A stretch of DNA of 64,000 nucleotides from contig CM041090.1 of assembly GCA_023079485.1 (NCBI GenBank), forward strand, positions 31,832,874-31,896,873, in the 5' to 3' direction. Position numbers and translations under genes: made by a program. This document shows positions 49,603 through 63,023 of this stretch, piece after piece. Source of the stretch: Archilochus colubris. Its lineage: Eukaryota; Chordata; Aves; Apodiformes; Trochilidae. Below the pieces are notes generated by a model. That model searched no databases and was not told where the DNA came from. It worked only from the letters and a program-made list of their open reading frames with translations. The first letter of the stretch is position 1; the number at the start of each line of letters is the position of its first letter.

Positions 49603-49621
49603 TTTTTTTTTTTTTTTTTTT
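49603..49621. repeat. T19 homopolymer
   Basis: Nineteen T are followed by acccccaaaatg. No retrocopy was recognised on either side. Confidence 0.85.
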
Positions 49622-52600
49622 ACCCCCAAAATGCATGCTATGCTATGTTCATATTAAAAACTGAATTATTACTTTACTCAGGTTAGGTGCTAGAGCATGG
49701 TAGGGAGGGAAGCAAGCTTACATCTGTGTTTCTATTTATTGCATGCAGTGTGTCAGTGGGCAGGAAGTAAATAGAGCCAACAATCTGAGAATGTGTCAAG
49801 CAATAATACAAATCACAAGAGAAAAGTAAGTCAGAGCAACCTCTGGCTCTGTGCAACGCCTTGCACTTGGATCCTCTTTTGGTAGAATTCAGTTTTTCAA
49901 TATGTTGACTAGACAAAGTGTTTGTTTTAATTATTGCAGATGTCTGTGGACAAGAGTTACTGCATGCTGAGCTCTCTTGCTTCTGTGATATACCAATGCT
50001 GTGCTATGGCAAGGAAAAAAAAATAAAATTCCTAAACATGTCAAACACAGGCTGCTGACGGAAGGAAGAATTGAAAAATTAGTTGAAACACATTTAAAAT
50101 CCTTTGTCATAAATTAAACAGAAAGGCTTTTTGATCAAACCTGGGCCAGAGAAGAAAGAGCTATTGGTCTTTTCTAACTCTTGCTCTTTTGCCTTCCCTT
50201 GTCTGACTCTGCACTTTTCAGGCATCTCTGCTGAGGGTAATTGTGATAAGCCTGTTGCAGCCTCCATTACTCTGAAAGTGCCATTTCTTTCTAATGGCAC
50301 CCAAAGAGAAAGAGTGCAATTGAGTAATTTTCAAACTCAAAGGCAGGGGAAACGTCATGTTGACAAAAATCACTGGGAAAGGAACACTAAACATTTTTGA
50401 TTGTAAGGGTTGCTTTCCTGTGGCTGGTGCCAAGAGATACTGAAATCAATGTGAACTGTGTGCACTCAGCTTTTTTGTGTGACTGAGCAGCTGCCCCTCT
50501 GAAGGCAAATAGTGACTGGAAAAAGGTTTTGTGTTCTGGTTGGAGCCTTAATTCATCATAATAATGACTGGTCCTTTATCCAAACATCTTCCTCTGGACC
50601 TAATTTTTTACTAGCTGCTCCCCTTCTTTCTGAAAATGGGGAGGGGGGTGGGGAGAGGGCAGGAGAAGGGCATGCAGAGATGGAGGACAGACCAAGTACA
50701 AACCCCAATTGCAAAAATTACAGGCTTTTCAGTGAGATACTTCATTGAAAACATTGTTTTTATTGTCAAGCAGCTCAGATTGTCTTTGTTTTATCCTCTC
50801 TTGAATAAATAGCTTACTCTTTTGAGCACTGGCATGTAGATGTCTATGCTCTGTAAAGAAGATTTTGATTTAATTTGTATTTTATGAGCTGAGAAGCTGT
50901 AAATGACCATATGCGTCATCTTGGGAACAGTGTAGCTTTATGCACTGTGTTCAACTAGACGAAGGATCCATTAGTGACCCAACGGAGGTGTTTTAGAGCA
51001 GGCAAGGAGAACTCTCTAAACACCATCTGCTCATACTGTTGCTTGTAAAACGATGTCACATCTGCTACTCAAAAAACATTATGTTGATCTCTCACAGTAC
51101 ACAGTTGCTGCTTTCTTCTTTGCAGTGGAAAAAAGAAGTTAACATATTATTGGAATAAGAGGTGTTAACTATGGATGAAATTACACATGACCTTCATGGC
51201 TTCCCATATGTTGTGATTGCACCATAAATGTCACAAAAACAAACAAATAAATAAAAGGAGAGAATTCAGCAGTCTCTATTTACCTGATGAAGCTGGTTAG
51301 TCTTTGCAGCCCTCCCTCTTGCCCCAGCTTGGCTATCATTGCTAAGATTAATACTACTTTGCGCTTCAAACCTAACACAACTAACTTCTCAGACATTGTG
51401 GAGATACTTAAGACAGCCTGATCAATGGAAAAGGAAGTTTGTCTTTGATTTCAGATGGAATGGTGGTCAGAAAGCACTACCGTTTCTTTCAGGGATCAGA
51501 TTTTATAGTTTAGAGTACTTGTCTACCCAACACCTGTGAAGCGTTATGAAACTTGTTTACCTACCTTGGAAGCTTCAAATGTACACATCAGTACACACTT
51601 GCAATACCATTACTGCACCCAGAGTAACAATTTCTTAATCATGGTGTACAGAATAAAAAAACTTGCCAATGGAAGGAGTATGATGATACAGTAAGAATCA
51701 TTGAAAGTATTGAGAAACTGCAGTCCCAGTTGACTAAATATGTAAGACTTTGTGACAGACTTTTGTCTTCTTCCATCTTGAGGGCTATAGAAATTAAACA
51801 CCTTAGAGAATTAATACATTGTTTTCAGATAGTTTTAGTAAGGCTACAGAATGGAATTGAATTGCTTATATGGAGCAAAGGTTCAGAACTTTAGACTAAA
51901 TCACACAGGAGGCAGTATGACTGCATCAATGACCCTCCAGGTGCCTTTTCCTGACAGGTGGCTGGGAGCATCAGTCTGATCTTGGTGATGGGACTCCTGC
52001 AATTCATTTAGGAATTAAGGACAGATGGAGATGTGAAACAGAGATGCTATTAGCTTGGTAGCTGCTAGGTAGTAGGAGAAACCCCGAAGCTGGTGCCAAA
52101 CCAGACTGAAAAGCCTCATGCAGTTAGGATGTCTAAGCAATAAGCAGTTAGTTTTGGCTCTGCTTTCATCGGTGCAGCTTTGCATGGATGCAGCTAAATT
52201 ATTCTCTTATTCTCCATAAACATGGTTAGTTCCTATCGGAGCACTGCCATGTTTCAGCCCTTTCACCAACTGCCTGATTGAGGCATCTTTTATATCACCT
52301 AAAGTCTTCCAAAATGCTTTCTGGAAGTGCCATTATTCCAAACCAGGCTCATTTTTTTATGCCATCCTCTGCACTAAATTGGAACATTGTATTGCTAGCA
52401 ACTCAGAGGGGATATTGGAGCTTACCAAGTCATTTGTCTTGATCAGGCTTGACCTTGATTATTCTGTGTGGGGAGATAATGTGAGCCTTAGGTGACAAGT
52501 GCACAGTTCTTAGAATATGTATGCATGTAGTTGCAATGCATATAGCTGCAATGATAATGTCAATAATTAAATGCTTCTAAGACCCTTGCAGACACAATGC

Positions 52601-55600
52601 ATACTAGTAGTATTTTCTCATAGGATGGAACGATAAAGCTTTTCTAAGAAAGAATTAGGTCTGCTTTTCTGTGATTAGAAAAAAACAATGTATAATCTTG
52701 TCCTATGTGGTCCCCTGTGCAGGAAAAAGTAGATACATAAAGACAAGCTCTAGTTGGAGAGCTGATCCTCATTCATGTATGATTAAAAGTAACTGAAAGG
52801 TAATACTCAGGTTGATTCAAATTTCAAGACAGTGCAGGCTTATTCAGGTCTGAAGACAGACTCCTATGTGATTGTTTAAGAACTACATTTTTATCCATGG
52901 TTTCCTTCTGGAACACTAGCAGTGGTATCCAGAGCTTTCCTGAAGTCATTAGTTACTTGGGTCAAATGTATTGAAGGTAAAATGTGTATTAAAATATACA
53001 GACTAGTCTCCTCTTATGCCTGTCTTTCTTTGGACATACCCTGGATTTGAGGAAAATATACTTTGTTTGAACCAATCCACACTTCTCCCTGTATTGATGT
53101 GTCCTTTGACAGACTGACAACTATGCCTTATCAGTTCTCAGAAACTTTTCATCGTGTACAACCCTTTTCAGATTTTTGCTGCAAATTTTAAGTCTATTGA
53201 ACTGTTCATTTCCTTTTAACCTGGAAGTACGATACAGTCTTGAGTTGTGCACCCTCCTCTACACTAATGTGGATTCAGAGGCTTACTTTCATCTAGCTAA
53301 ATTGTTTTTCTTCCCTGCTACTCCAAATTTAAATTAATGCACAGACATGAGAAATAATTTTCATCCCGCTAGTTGGTTTGCTAATATATTTAGACCATAG
53401 CAATGTTATGTCCATTGTATTTGGTAATTGCTTTCTACCTATCAGAAATCATTTAATGTCAGTTAATAATGGAGCATTATTTTTGATACTTTTAGCTGTC
53501 TGAAAATTCCTCTGCATCGACTTACAGTGAAGGTGGTTTCCTTGTGAGATTTCATTTCAGTGGCAGCTCTTTGAAAACCGACATATGCTTGCTGCAGAAA
53601 TGTACCTGAACATTTTGACCAGTTCTCAGAAGTCTGAAAGTTCAAAATCCCTTTAGTGGGTCTTGATCCAATATAGACACATCAAATGCAGTACAGACAC
53701 CATTGTGGACACCTCAGAGGTCTTCAGACAACATAACAGACAGGAGGCAATGTCACATCATTCCTCTTCTGTCACATTTTTTTATTAGGTGCAGCTATTT
53801 CTTAACCTCAAACTTTCAAACGTGTTCTTTCATGCTCTTCAGGATGTGTGTTGTTATACCTCTAACTATCCTGTTTTTATATCTAAGTCTATTTAACAAG
53901 ATCCATTTCTTTCCCTCAAAGATTATCTTCTGCATATGAATAATATCTTGGCAACTAAAATATGACAGTTTTAGGCAATGTTCTATACACTTATTCAAAT
54001 TAACATTACATAACTAAGTACTTTTAAAGTATCTTTACAATAATGGCACCCAAGACTGAAAGGTTATTCTTTTGCTTCTTATTAGGCATGCTTCAGGTGA
54101 TGACTTGCATTCAATAAAGTGCATTAAGTAAAAATTTTTGCATGTAGGAGACATGAATCTGTAGATGTGGCTGAACATGTTTTGCACTTTTTTTTTTCTC
54201 TGCCACTCCTTTCTTTTCTCATGTTGAGCTCTGCGGGCTGGGTATTGCTGGTGGAGGTAAAATTCTTGGTAAATACCGTGTTTCATTTAAATGACTAGAT
54301 TTAGAGCAGGCTGATGCTTAAATTGGAGTAGACTGATGCCTGCATTAACTGAGTGGAATTATAGAGCACTCAGGAGTATTTAGTCAGTTAGTACTTGATT
54401 GGTTGGATGTTCCAGTCTGTACAGTCTGAACAAGTCCACTGGAAAAGATGCTCTGACAGATGGCTAATTGAAAATTGAAAAAAGCATATCCTGCCATGGA
54501 CTCGAGTTGGAGCCTCCTGACCCCTCTGCAGAACAGCTCCCGTTGTGAAGCTGTGACACTGTGCATATTCTCTCTGTTTCATCATCTTTCATCTCTTCTT
54601 CCTCCAGCCATCTTTGATAGATGACAATTAAAACATCCAAGGACATCCTCTAAAATCCTAAGATTGGACTGCTGAAGATTGCATGAAATTCTTAACACTG
54701 GGATGTTCTCCCATTTGCTGCAATTGTCTGTGAAAACAGACAGCCTTTTGTTTCTTGGTTTTCAAAATGGAATAGATATTTAAAAGAATACTGCTGCTGT
54801 AGCAGTTCCCATTTTATCAACACCTGTGTATGTGTATATATTCTCTAGCAACAGTTCCTGGACCTTTATTGTTTTAGTAGGATTGTAACTGCTGCCCTGA
54901 AGACATAGTAACATAATGTATCTGTTCAAGGTTTGGCAGCTCAGGATTTCTGACAATGCCATGCAAGCATGGAACAACAATTTCCCTTTGCCCTCCTCCA
55001 TAAGTGTACTCAACTCTTACTCAACCAAGCAAAGAGCTGCATAAGAAAAAAAGTGAAAATATGTGAACTTCTGTCCAGGCCATAGGAGAAAGCTTCAGCC
55101 TTTTTTTTTTTTTTTAATTTCTTTTTCAGAAAAATTAGGAAAGAAATTGCCAATCTAGTTGCATTAACTCAAGACACAGCAACATTTTCAAGGTGTCAGA
55201 GCTCTCACTAGTACTTGATCACACTCACTGAGCATACCTAAGCAAACTCTAAGCTCCTGAGCTTGACTGCCTGAGTAGTCTGTCACAGTACTTTCATCCT
55301 TTTCTGAAGGTGCCTTGACTGCTCACATCGAGCTGACCTGGTTACATACACATTTCATTGCAGTGCAAGAATATGTTTCTTGTTTGATCTCATGAAGTTT
55401 TTCCCTGAGACACCAGGGAAAGGACTAGGGAATTGTATCTTGTTTTTCCTTCCTCCCACACCTCCTAGGGCTAGTTTCTTCAGCTACTAAAAATAAACCC
55501 TCTATTTTTATTCCACCCTGGAGGAAAGTTTGTGTACACATTAAGAGCCCACCCCGGAAGACAGAAGCACATCATAAATAGTCACGATAATGCACAAGTA

Positions 55601-55638
55601 CTTGTCACATACCACACAAAGAAGTGATTTGAAAAAGA

Positions 55639-55644
55639 GCTCAC
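55639..55644 (-). promoter_or_regulatory. 5' splice site of the 308-codon exon
   Basis: On the minus strand the intron starts GTGAGC directly after the codon ATG (residue 308). The fit to the AG|GTRAGT consensus is good except for T at -2. It decides the 3' edge of the exon. Confidence 0.6.
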
Positions 55645-56568
55645 CATGCTTGTACTTCTAGGCAGAGACGCAGATTTTGTGGCTGGCATTTTTTTGCTTT
55701 GAGAAATCATAATTTCTACAGGCAAGCCAGTTCTTGTTCTGCATGAGGCACCGTTATCAAGTGGCCTGAGAGAGGGATTTGTATCCAGGGACAAGGATTT
55801 CTCTAATTTGCGTGTTCTTGCTCCAGACACAATGTCGTTATTTCTCAGACTCTCTAAGTCTACTTCTTCAGGGGTTTTCCCATCTAGAATGTTCTTTTTC
55901 CAGCTTTCAGGAGACTTTCTCTTAATATGCAAATCATCTAGACTTCTTACACTGAATGGAAAGGTGTTTTTCAGTTTAGCAGCTCTGTATGCCCTTAGGC
56001 TCATGGGATCAAGCACTCTGAAAGTAACTTCATTAATAAATTGAGAGAATTTGAGTTTCGCTTCAATTTTTTCTTCCACGATAGACAATGAACTTGATGA
56101 TCCTTGACTCACCAAGCTCAAATCAGATGCAGAGGAACTGCTTTTCTTCTGACTCTTCTGTTTCTGGAGCTTTTGGCTTGTGTTTCCTACTTCTGCTGGA
56201 TATAGAGAAGAGTGTTCCATTCCATGGGCTTTTTCACCCCCTTTCTGGCAGTGCTTTAATCGATTGGTTCGATAACCTTCATCCTTATTTTTGCTTTTAA
56301 CAAAGCTTTTAGCTTCTGACCTTGTGCTACCCTGTAAGTCAAAGCTGTCCTCACTCGAGCTGCAGCGTTTTGGGTAACTGTTCATTTTCAAATCTCCAGA
56401 GGGTTTCCTCTTTGCATTAGTTCCTACTTCTGGTCCACATGTGGCAGTGGATGTATTGCATATTCTTTCTTCAGTCAGCCTGCCAACCCCCTCTTGCTTT
56501 GCTGGTCTTCCAAGCACAGTACCCTCTGGCTTAGCAGAGGAAATGGGGCCCTTTGACTGTGATTCCAT
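55645..56568 (-). CDS. Coding exon, 308 residues, unrecognised Ser/Lys-rich protein (N-terminal part)
   Basis: On the minus strand an ATG at 56568 is immediately preceded by an in-frame TAA, so this Met is the likely start (a weak acceptor CAG lies 12 bases upstream). The frame stays open for 308 codons and ends phase 0 at CATG|GTGAGC, a good 5' splice site; beyond it the frame runs into non-protein-like sequence. Residues 1-140 are hydrophilic and basic. Residues 142-163 form a Ser-rich run (KKSSSSASDLSLVSQGSSSS). Residues 164-200 look like a conserved structured core (EEKIEAKLKFSQFINEVTFR, then VLDPMSLRAYRAAKLKN). Residues 205-240 hold FSVRSLDDLHIKRKSPESWK, and residues 294-305 hold MPATKSASLPRS, a basic Ser site suited to basophilic kinases. 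There is no signal peptide or membrane segment, so an intracellular scaffold or cytoskeletal-type role is possible, but I cannot name the family. Later exons lie below 55.6 kb. Confidence 0.72.
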
Positions 56569-59500
56569 TTATTTCTGTGCCTGTATATCAGCCGGCATCA
56601 GCAAAAACAGCATTCCCATAAATCCTTCTCTATCTTGCAAGACAACAGGCATGACTTTGAAAGATGTAACAGTGCAGCTACCACATGTTATTCCATATGC
56701 ATCCCAAATTATGCATAGGTTTCATAATTGGATCAATAGCAGATTTTCATCATTTTAATTAGCCATACAATTTAATAGAATCTATAGGACATGCAAATTT
56801 TCCACAGTATTGAGTGTTCAGTGGATGAGCATGGGTTTTCATTGATTTAAAGCAGCATATGATATATTCCTGTCCGTTGAACTGGAAACCAACTACCATG
56901 ATGTAGATCGATTCTCACTAAGTAAAGATGGTTCTGTGTCAGGGCTTTTTGAAATCCGATAGCAGAGAAGGTCATGCTGTATTGTCCTAATTCTACCAGT
57001 GTTTGCTATTCTATTAGAAAGCTCAGTGACAGATCTGCTGAACCCAGAAAAGAAAAATGAGAATGTGAATGTAACTTTCTACTTGAGTGTTCTTGCCGTA
57101 ATTTTTATTCTAAAGTAATCTTCAAATGTTCGAATCCAAAGCAAGGTGGAAAGTTTCAGCATTGTAAATGAGTCTGAAGTAATAATTATGGGTTCTTCTG
57201 TTGTCTTGCATGTGAAGCTTTTCTCATTCTATAATGTTTTATAGGCAGGCAAGTCTGAGCTATGAACTAGAGATTTTCTATTTTTGCTTTGTATAGATGG
57301 AAACCTAAAGATTAGTTTAAATGAGTTCTGACTTCATAATCAGCATGACAGTTTGGAGAATTCCCATGATGTGCCACCATAGGAATTGACCAGACATGGA
57401 ACTGACTGATAAGCTGAGGTGTGTTTTTTCACATCTCCTTACTTCAGCATAAGGATGAAAGCAAGTAGCTTAAACCTTTTTTTCTAGTGGGAACCAGTCT
57501 GCTTACATCACTGTTAGTGCCACCACCATGGCTTTTTGACTGATGAAATGCAGCAGGGAGAGAAAGGAAAGACAACTGAATTACAAGCAGAAACCTGAGT
57601 TATCTGCCTTAAACCCTGGAGCAGGGACACATGAGGAGTCCTAGGAGGGATTGAGGAGTAGGAGAAAGAGACAAGAAAGGGGAAAAGTGTTAGTGAAGAG
57701 TTCATTTAAAAGTATCATACACAGCTGACAGCTTGGATTGAAATGTAGTAACATGAGCTTCTGAAGTGGACATGGTATTTAGGTTCCTCATTACAAGTCA
57801 CTTCGCCCACTGCACAGAATATACTGTCTCCATGCTGGTAATTCCAGAACTCGTTTGGATCATGGTTCATAAAAGCTGCTGACGTGTTGCAAATCTCTCA
57901 AATTAACATAGTAAGTGCATTAATTTTGCAAATAACAGCAGGACAAGAAGATCCTTTTAACACATCAAAAATCAATTGCTTTTACTAGAATTACTTTCTG
58001 AAATGCTTCTATTCTTTTCTATGGGACTGTGCCATTGCACTGCATGTTATGAACATTACCTTGATCACAGAGACAGTGTAGCTTAGAATGCATAAATCCT
58101 ATTCCCACTGTCTTGTTTGAGATGAATTTATTTCTCTCTCACATGAATGGGAATTGTGACAGTTTAAAGGGCTAGTGTCTGCTTTCTGGTTTCAACACAA
58201 AGATTTTCATGACATTTTCAATGCAATCAGGGAAAAATACAGCACTACATCCTTCTTGTAAAGTCAGAATTTAGGGCTCTTTTTCATTATGTCTTAACGC
58301 AGATTACTGCAAATTTATCATTACTCATTGAAGCAAACAGAAGTCCCTTAAGAGGTAGGGTCTATGCTAAGGCACCTCAGGTCTTTTGCCTTCCAGGATT
58401 CATTAGGACAGGGCAGTATGTGAGTTCTGCAGTTTTAATGGACTTATTAATATGTCTGTTTAAGAAACAGAATGACCCTCATTCTAGAGCCAGAATCTGT
58501 AATGGCTTATACATATTTGGAAAAGAGCTTTTTTATTCATGAGGGATTGGGTTCACTTGTGCACAAACAATGCTATGTTAACTGCAAGCACAAGTTCAAC
58601 AACTATCCATTGCATATGGGCATATTTTAAGGTGTGAATTTGATGGAAGTCTGTGGTATGGCCAAAAAAAAATGCCTCATATAACTCTCTTCTACTGTCA
58701 GGAATGAGCACATTTGGTCTGAAATATATTATTTGTACAGCTGTCAAATATAAATTATCAGATTGTAGGTTATAGATAGCCTAGGTAAGTTTTATAAAAC
58801 TTGTTCTTTTATGCTCCTTATATTGCTGCTGCTCTTTCTTCAGATTATCTCTGCCTAATGACTTTAGACATGTCAAAATATTAAGAATTAAATGAAGCCA
58901 TAGCTGCAAAATGACAAATAAGCCTTTCTACCTGAATGATATAGATCATTTCACGTAATTCCCTCTAAATCTTGATCGGAATATATATTATCAAACTTTA
59001 GAGTAGCAACAACTATTCAGTGGACTGTGTTAAATAAAGTCATTAAAATATTCTCTAGAGACTACCTGAATCACAGAAATTCTTTCCACTAGTCGCATAT
59101 AAAAATAGAGAAGCTGAATATTAAACCAATGTACCTAATAATCTGGATTTTTGAGACTTTGGGCTTTTATGATTTGAAGTTTATTATTTATTTTCCATAT
59201 TTTACGTTACTAAATGCTTACAATGTTAAAATTATTTTGCTGTGTATATCTAAATCTCTCTGAAGGCATTGCTGATAAGAAGAATTTCTCATTCCAGTGC
59301 AAGTAGGTATGTCTGTGAATAGCAATGAATTGCTGCAGTACTCTGGGTTGTATTCTTGAAACAAATTCTCTCAGAGAGCTTGGTGAAATGGTTGTTTTCT
59401 AAGTTCTTCTAAAACTCTCATAGTAACATTAAAAAAATCTTAAGAGAAAAATGCTTTAGTCTTGCACTATTTTAGAACTGGTAGGAACAATTGATGGAAT

Positions 59501-62500
59501 AATGCAATATAATAATAATACAGTATAACTGTTCTAATCAACTGAAAACCATCTGACCTAAGTGAAAGACTTGACTGTAAATAAGCTCTGCCTTCACCTT
59601 ATTAGTGAACCTCTGGTGAACACATGCACTTTTTTCTGTAGTCACCATTAATTGTCTTTAAACTTTGGGAGAGGACTGCATTTTTCTATGCTTTGATACA
59701 CAATCTTGCATAATGAGACCCTGATCAATAGTGAAAATTCCAATTTGTAATTTTGTGTAGTGCAATGGCTGAGCTGCTCTATTCTATTTTAGTATAAGAA
59801 TATAAACAGAACAAAACTTATCATTTCCTACTCAGCTGATTAATAAATCTGAAGCATTTTTAATGAATGATAGCTAAGATCAAAGCTTAAGTGGGATTTT
59901 CATAATGATTCAGTATTTCATTTGACAAGACAAGCATTCATGGACTTGTCTAGTAAACTTGTTACTGAGGAAAACACATGAAGATTTTTCTAAAGGTTAA
60001 TTTAGTCTTGTTTATATTCTGAATGTCATTTTACACATACATTATTAGAACCCTGCATATTTTGTATAAAAATGGAGCATAACAATTACCTCAAAATATG
60101 ACAATGTAATGTAGCAGCTCTAGCCTACTTGTGGAAGATTTAAAACTGAAAGTTGAGTTTTGTGGGAATTAAAAAAATATTTTCATTCCCTCTTCCTTTT
60201 TAACTAACATCTCTGATTTTTATGCTTCAGGAGATTTTCAACTTTTGTTAATACTATCAAAAGCAAATAGAAGCTGTCTATGTAGCAGCAAAGCTGCAGT
60301 AGGTTGTTATGACAACTGGAAGTTTCTTTCTGTAGAGCTCAGGAAGATATCATTTTGGGGTCAAAGCAGACAGCATTCAACAGTGCTAGTACTAAGAAAG
60401 TGTGCTAAGTTTTTGTATATCTAATATTATGGTTCTTGGTACACTAACAATGATGTGTTCAGCAGATAATGTACATTTTAAAAAGCAAAAAGCCCACAGG
60501 TTTTTCACATTTTGAGATTCACAAGAGAAAGGAAGGTTAATAATAATAAAAAAAGTGTAAATCTGCTTTTAAACAATACTGGTGTTTATTTTAGTTCCAA
60601 TTAACATTGATTCCAAACTTTTTTGTAGCCAGTGAGGAGACTCCAGAATTTTGGATCAATAATTGCACTGTTCTATTCACTGTTCTTGTTTCAGCAAAGG
60701 GATTTTGCGTTGCAATGGAGTGTCTTTCCTAATACTAATTTTGTGGTTAGACCTCAGTCAGCCTTTCAGCTGCTCAGAAATACTGCCTAAGCACCAGAGC
60801 CTAAGCCTATAGATGTCTAAGTCCTTCAGCAGACAGTCCATTCTCAAAATAGCTATATCCTAACTCTTCTAGTATACATTCTCATTCAAACATATGCTTC
60901 CCTCCTGCCTTTAATGAATTTTTTATCATATCCTATCCCATAATCTTTGCACTCGTTGCAGTTCTTTTTGGAGTATTTTATGCAATGTTTCTGTTTTATA
61001 ATTAAATTTATCCTTGTAAATAATGTTCTTCTATGTTTTTTCTTTTAGCATATGGTTGTTTGGTCTTTGTTTTATTTGTTGTATTTTGTTTTGGTTTGTT
61101 TTTTTTCTGTAATGGTTGCCACATTATTTTTGCTTTAAGGACAAGGTTATCTAGCCCAGTTTCTTCAGCAAGTCAGTGTTGGCTTGAAGTCTTCTCAGCA
61201 TTGTTTTATTTAGTTACTCTCCAGAAATGGTATCACATTTCCAAATTAATGGGAATAATATCTATTGTTAGGATGCTAGGTGTTATGCAGCAAAAATTCC
61301 ATTTCATGAAGTATCATCTCCACCATCTTTTTCTTTTCATTTTTAGAGAACATAACTTCTAGTGGACTGCAGAACTGCCTGCAGTCATTTCACCTCACTA
61401 GTTTCTTCTTGTAAGTCTTCCAGTCTGCCATGCATGGTGGAGAGTGTCTGCATCCAATCTTGAATCTAAATCTAAAGGATATAAATTTCCCTAAATTATC
61501 TTTAAGCTACCTCTACTATGATGAGATAAACATTTGTCTTAAAACTATAGAGTGACGAACCACAATGTAATAAATTGTGACATCTTGCCAAAAAACACAA
61601 GCATGATTAATTTAATTTATAACTGTATATCAGAGCTTTAAGCTGTGTAAAAAATGTTGAGCATTAGAAGAGAGATGCTTTTTAGCATAAGCCCTGCACC
61701 ATCCTGAAAAAGGAGTCATTGTTCTCTGAAAAATGCTACAGTTGCAGTAAAACTAGAGCCAGCCACCTATTCAGCATGCAAGCTATACTTACATCTTGAA
61801 AAATTAATTAAAAACTGAGGAAGAGAAACATGTCAGCACAAAATGATTTAATATACCAATTTAAAAATTATTTTTATGCCACTACAATGGAAGAAAAGAC
61901 TCTTTCCATCCAGCACAGGTTCTTACTATATTCAGTATCATACTGTCAGAGTGCCTTCCATTATTGCAAGCAGTCAAATTAGTACCAGTTGTAAGATGCT
62001 GACATGTTGTCAGCTCTCTAGCAGTAGAAAATTGCGCTGTGAACACGTGTTGCTCTGTATACTTTTAAAACTGCTCAAAGAAATTTACAAGGCAGCTGCT
62101 GCATTAGATAATGACATTCTGTTCCCCTAATTCCCATGGGAATTTCTCCCACAAAGAGAAATTTTGCTATTGCCGAGAGATGGCAGAGAAATGAAGCTTC
62201 AGACCGATGGTTTTTTTTGAAGGGTTTTAAGTGATCATTTATTTATCCACAGTTCAGACAATGGACTGCTTTGAAGGGAGGAATATGGAGGCTGATCTAC
62301 AATATAGAGAACAGATTTGCAGTCTACTTAGGCTGAGATTCAGAATATGTATACTATAGCATTTTCTTCATATTGGAACATCTAAGCACTAAATGCTTGT
62401 CATACCACCTGAGAGCTTTTTGTCCTCATCCAAAAGAGAAGGAATTTCCTAGGCAATATAGAGTAATGCCATCTCTGAATAACAGTTTCTGTACCAGGTT

Positions 62501-62967
62501 AGTGTCTATTGACCAACCACAACTGCATACCTTGGCTGTGAATGAGTCCTCAAAATGCTTTCTGTCCTCTCTCAACATCTTCTTTTTCTTGCTCAGCTTC
62601 TGCTTTATCCAGCTGCTCCATGTAAGATTCTTCACATGCTCTACCTTCTTTGTAGCCATACTGTAGGACAGGTAGAACTATGGGCCATCTGCATTATACT
62701 AGCATTTGAGTCTGTCTTCAGTTCACTTTGTAGTTGCTTGGTGAAAAGACAGCAAAATAATAGATCCTTCTGAGAATACACAGATGAGGAGTCTTGGTTT
62801 CTTTCACTGGTCCTTGAATGTATATATTTAGGAAAGTGTCACATCCTTCAAGTCTATTCTTAAACCTGACCTTCTTTGAGGTAGGGTGGAAGTGTCAGGT
62901 GGCTTTCCAAGCTGGGTACGCTGTTCTCCTCGTTTTACTCTCCCTTTTCTCTCTTCCTGTTTACCAG
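56569..62967. other. Non-coding DNA upstream of the 308-codon exon
   Basis: No supported exon, promoter-like CpG cluster or repeat family. The DNA is strongly AT-rich. The 5' untranslated exon or exons and promoter of the minus-strand gene are not recognisable here, and may lie beyond 64 kb. Confidence 0.4.
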
Positions 62968-63023
62968 ACCCTATATCCAATTATGATGATGATGATGATG
63001 ATTTGGAAGAAGAGGAGGAAAAG
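62968..63023 (+). CDS. Candidate 56-bp acidic exon (plus strand)
   Basis: A long pyrimidine tract (about 62935-62962, cttttctctcttcctgttta-type) ends in CCAG at 62964-62967. It is followed by 56 bases and then GAAAAG|GTGTAAG, an acceptable donor. In the phase where the first two bases complete a codon the exon reads PISNYDDDDDDLEEEEEK with no stop and ends in phase 0. Another phase reads a Met run, and the third contains TGA. The GAT repeat gives the Asp run and GAA/GAG the Glu run. Acidic low-complexity segments of this type are common as small cassette exons. No partner exon was found in the window, and the gene is not recognised. It could also be a GAT microsatellite next to a chance splice signal. 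Confidence 0.35.

Larger units (their letters stand above)
46232..55581. other. Non-coding DNA; GC-rich CpG-poor patch and small repeats
   Basis: No supported exon. Notable pieces are a G-rich, CpG-poor patch at 47510-47900, a 36-bp tandem duplication at 48937-49001 and a T19 run at 49603-49621. On the minus-strand gene model this would be intron downstream of the 55645-56568 exon. Confidence 0.45.

Noticed and set aside
61033..61362. 109-codon hydrophobic open frame resembling a membrane protein
   Set aside because: The Phe/Leu/Val content follows from T-rich DNA, and there is no start context, splice signal or conservation cue.
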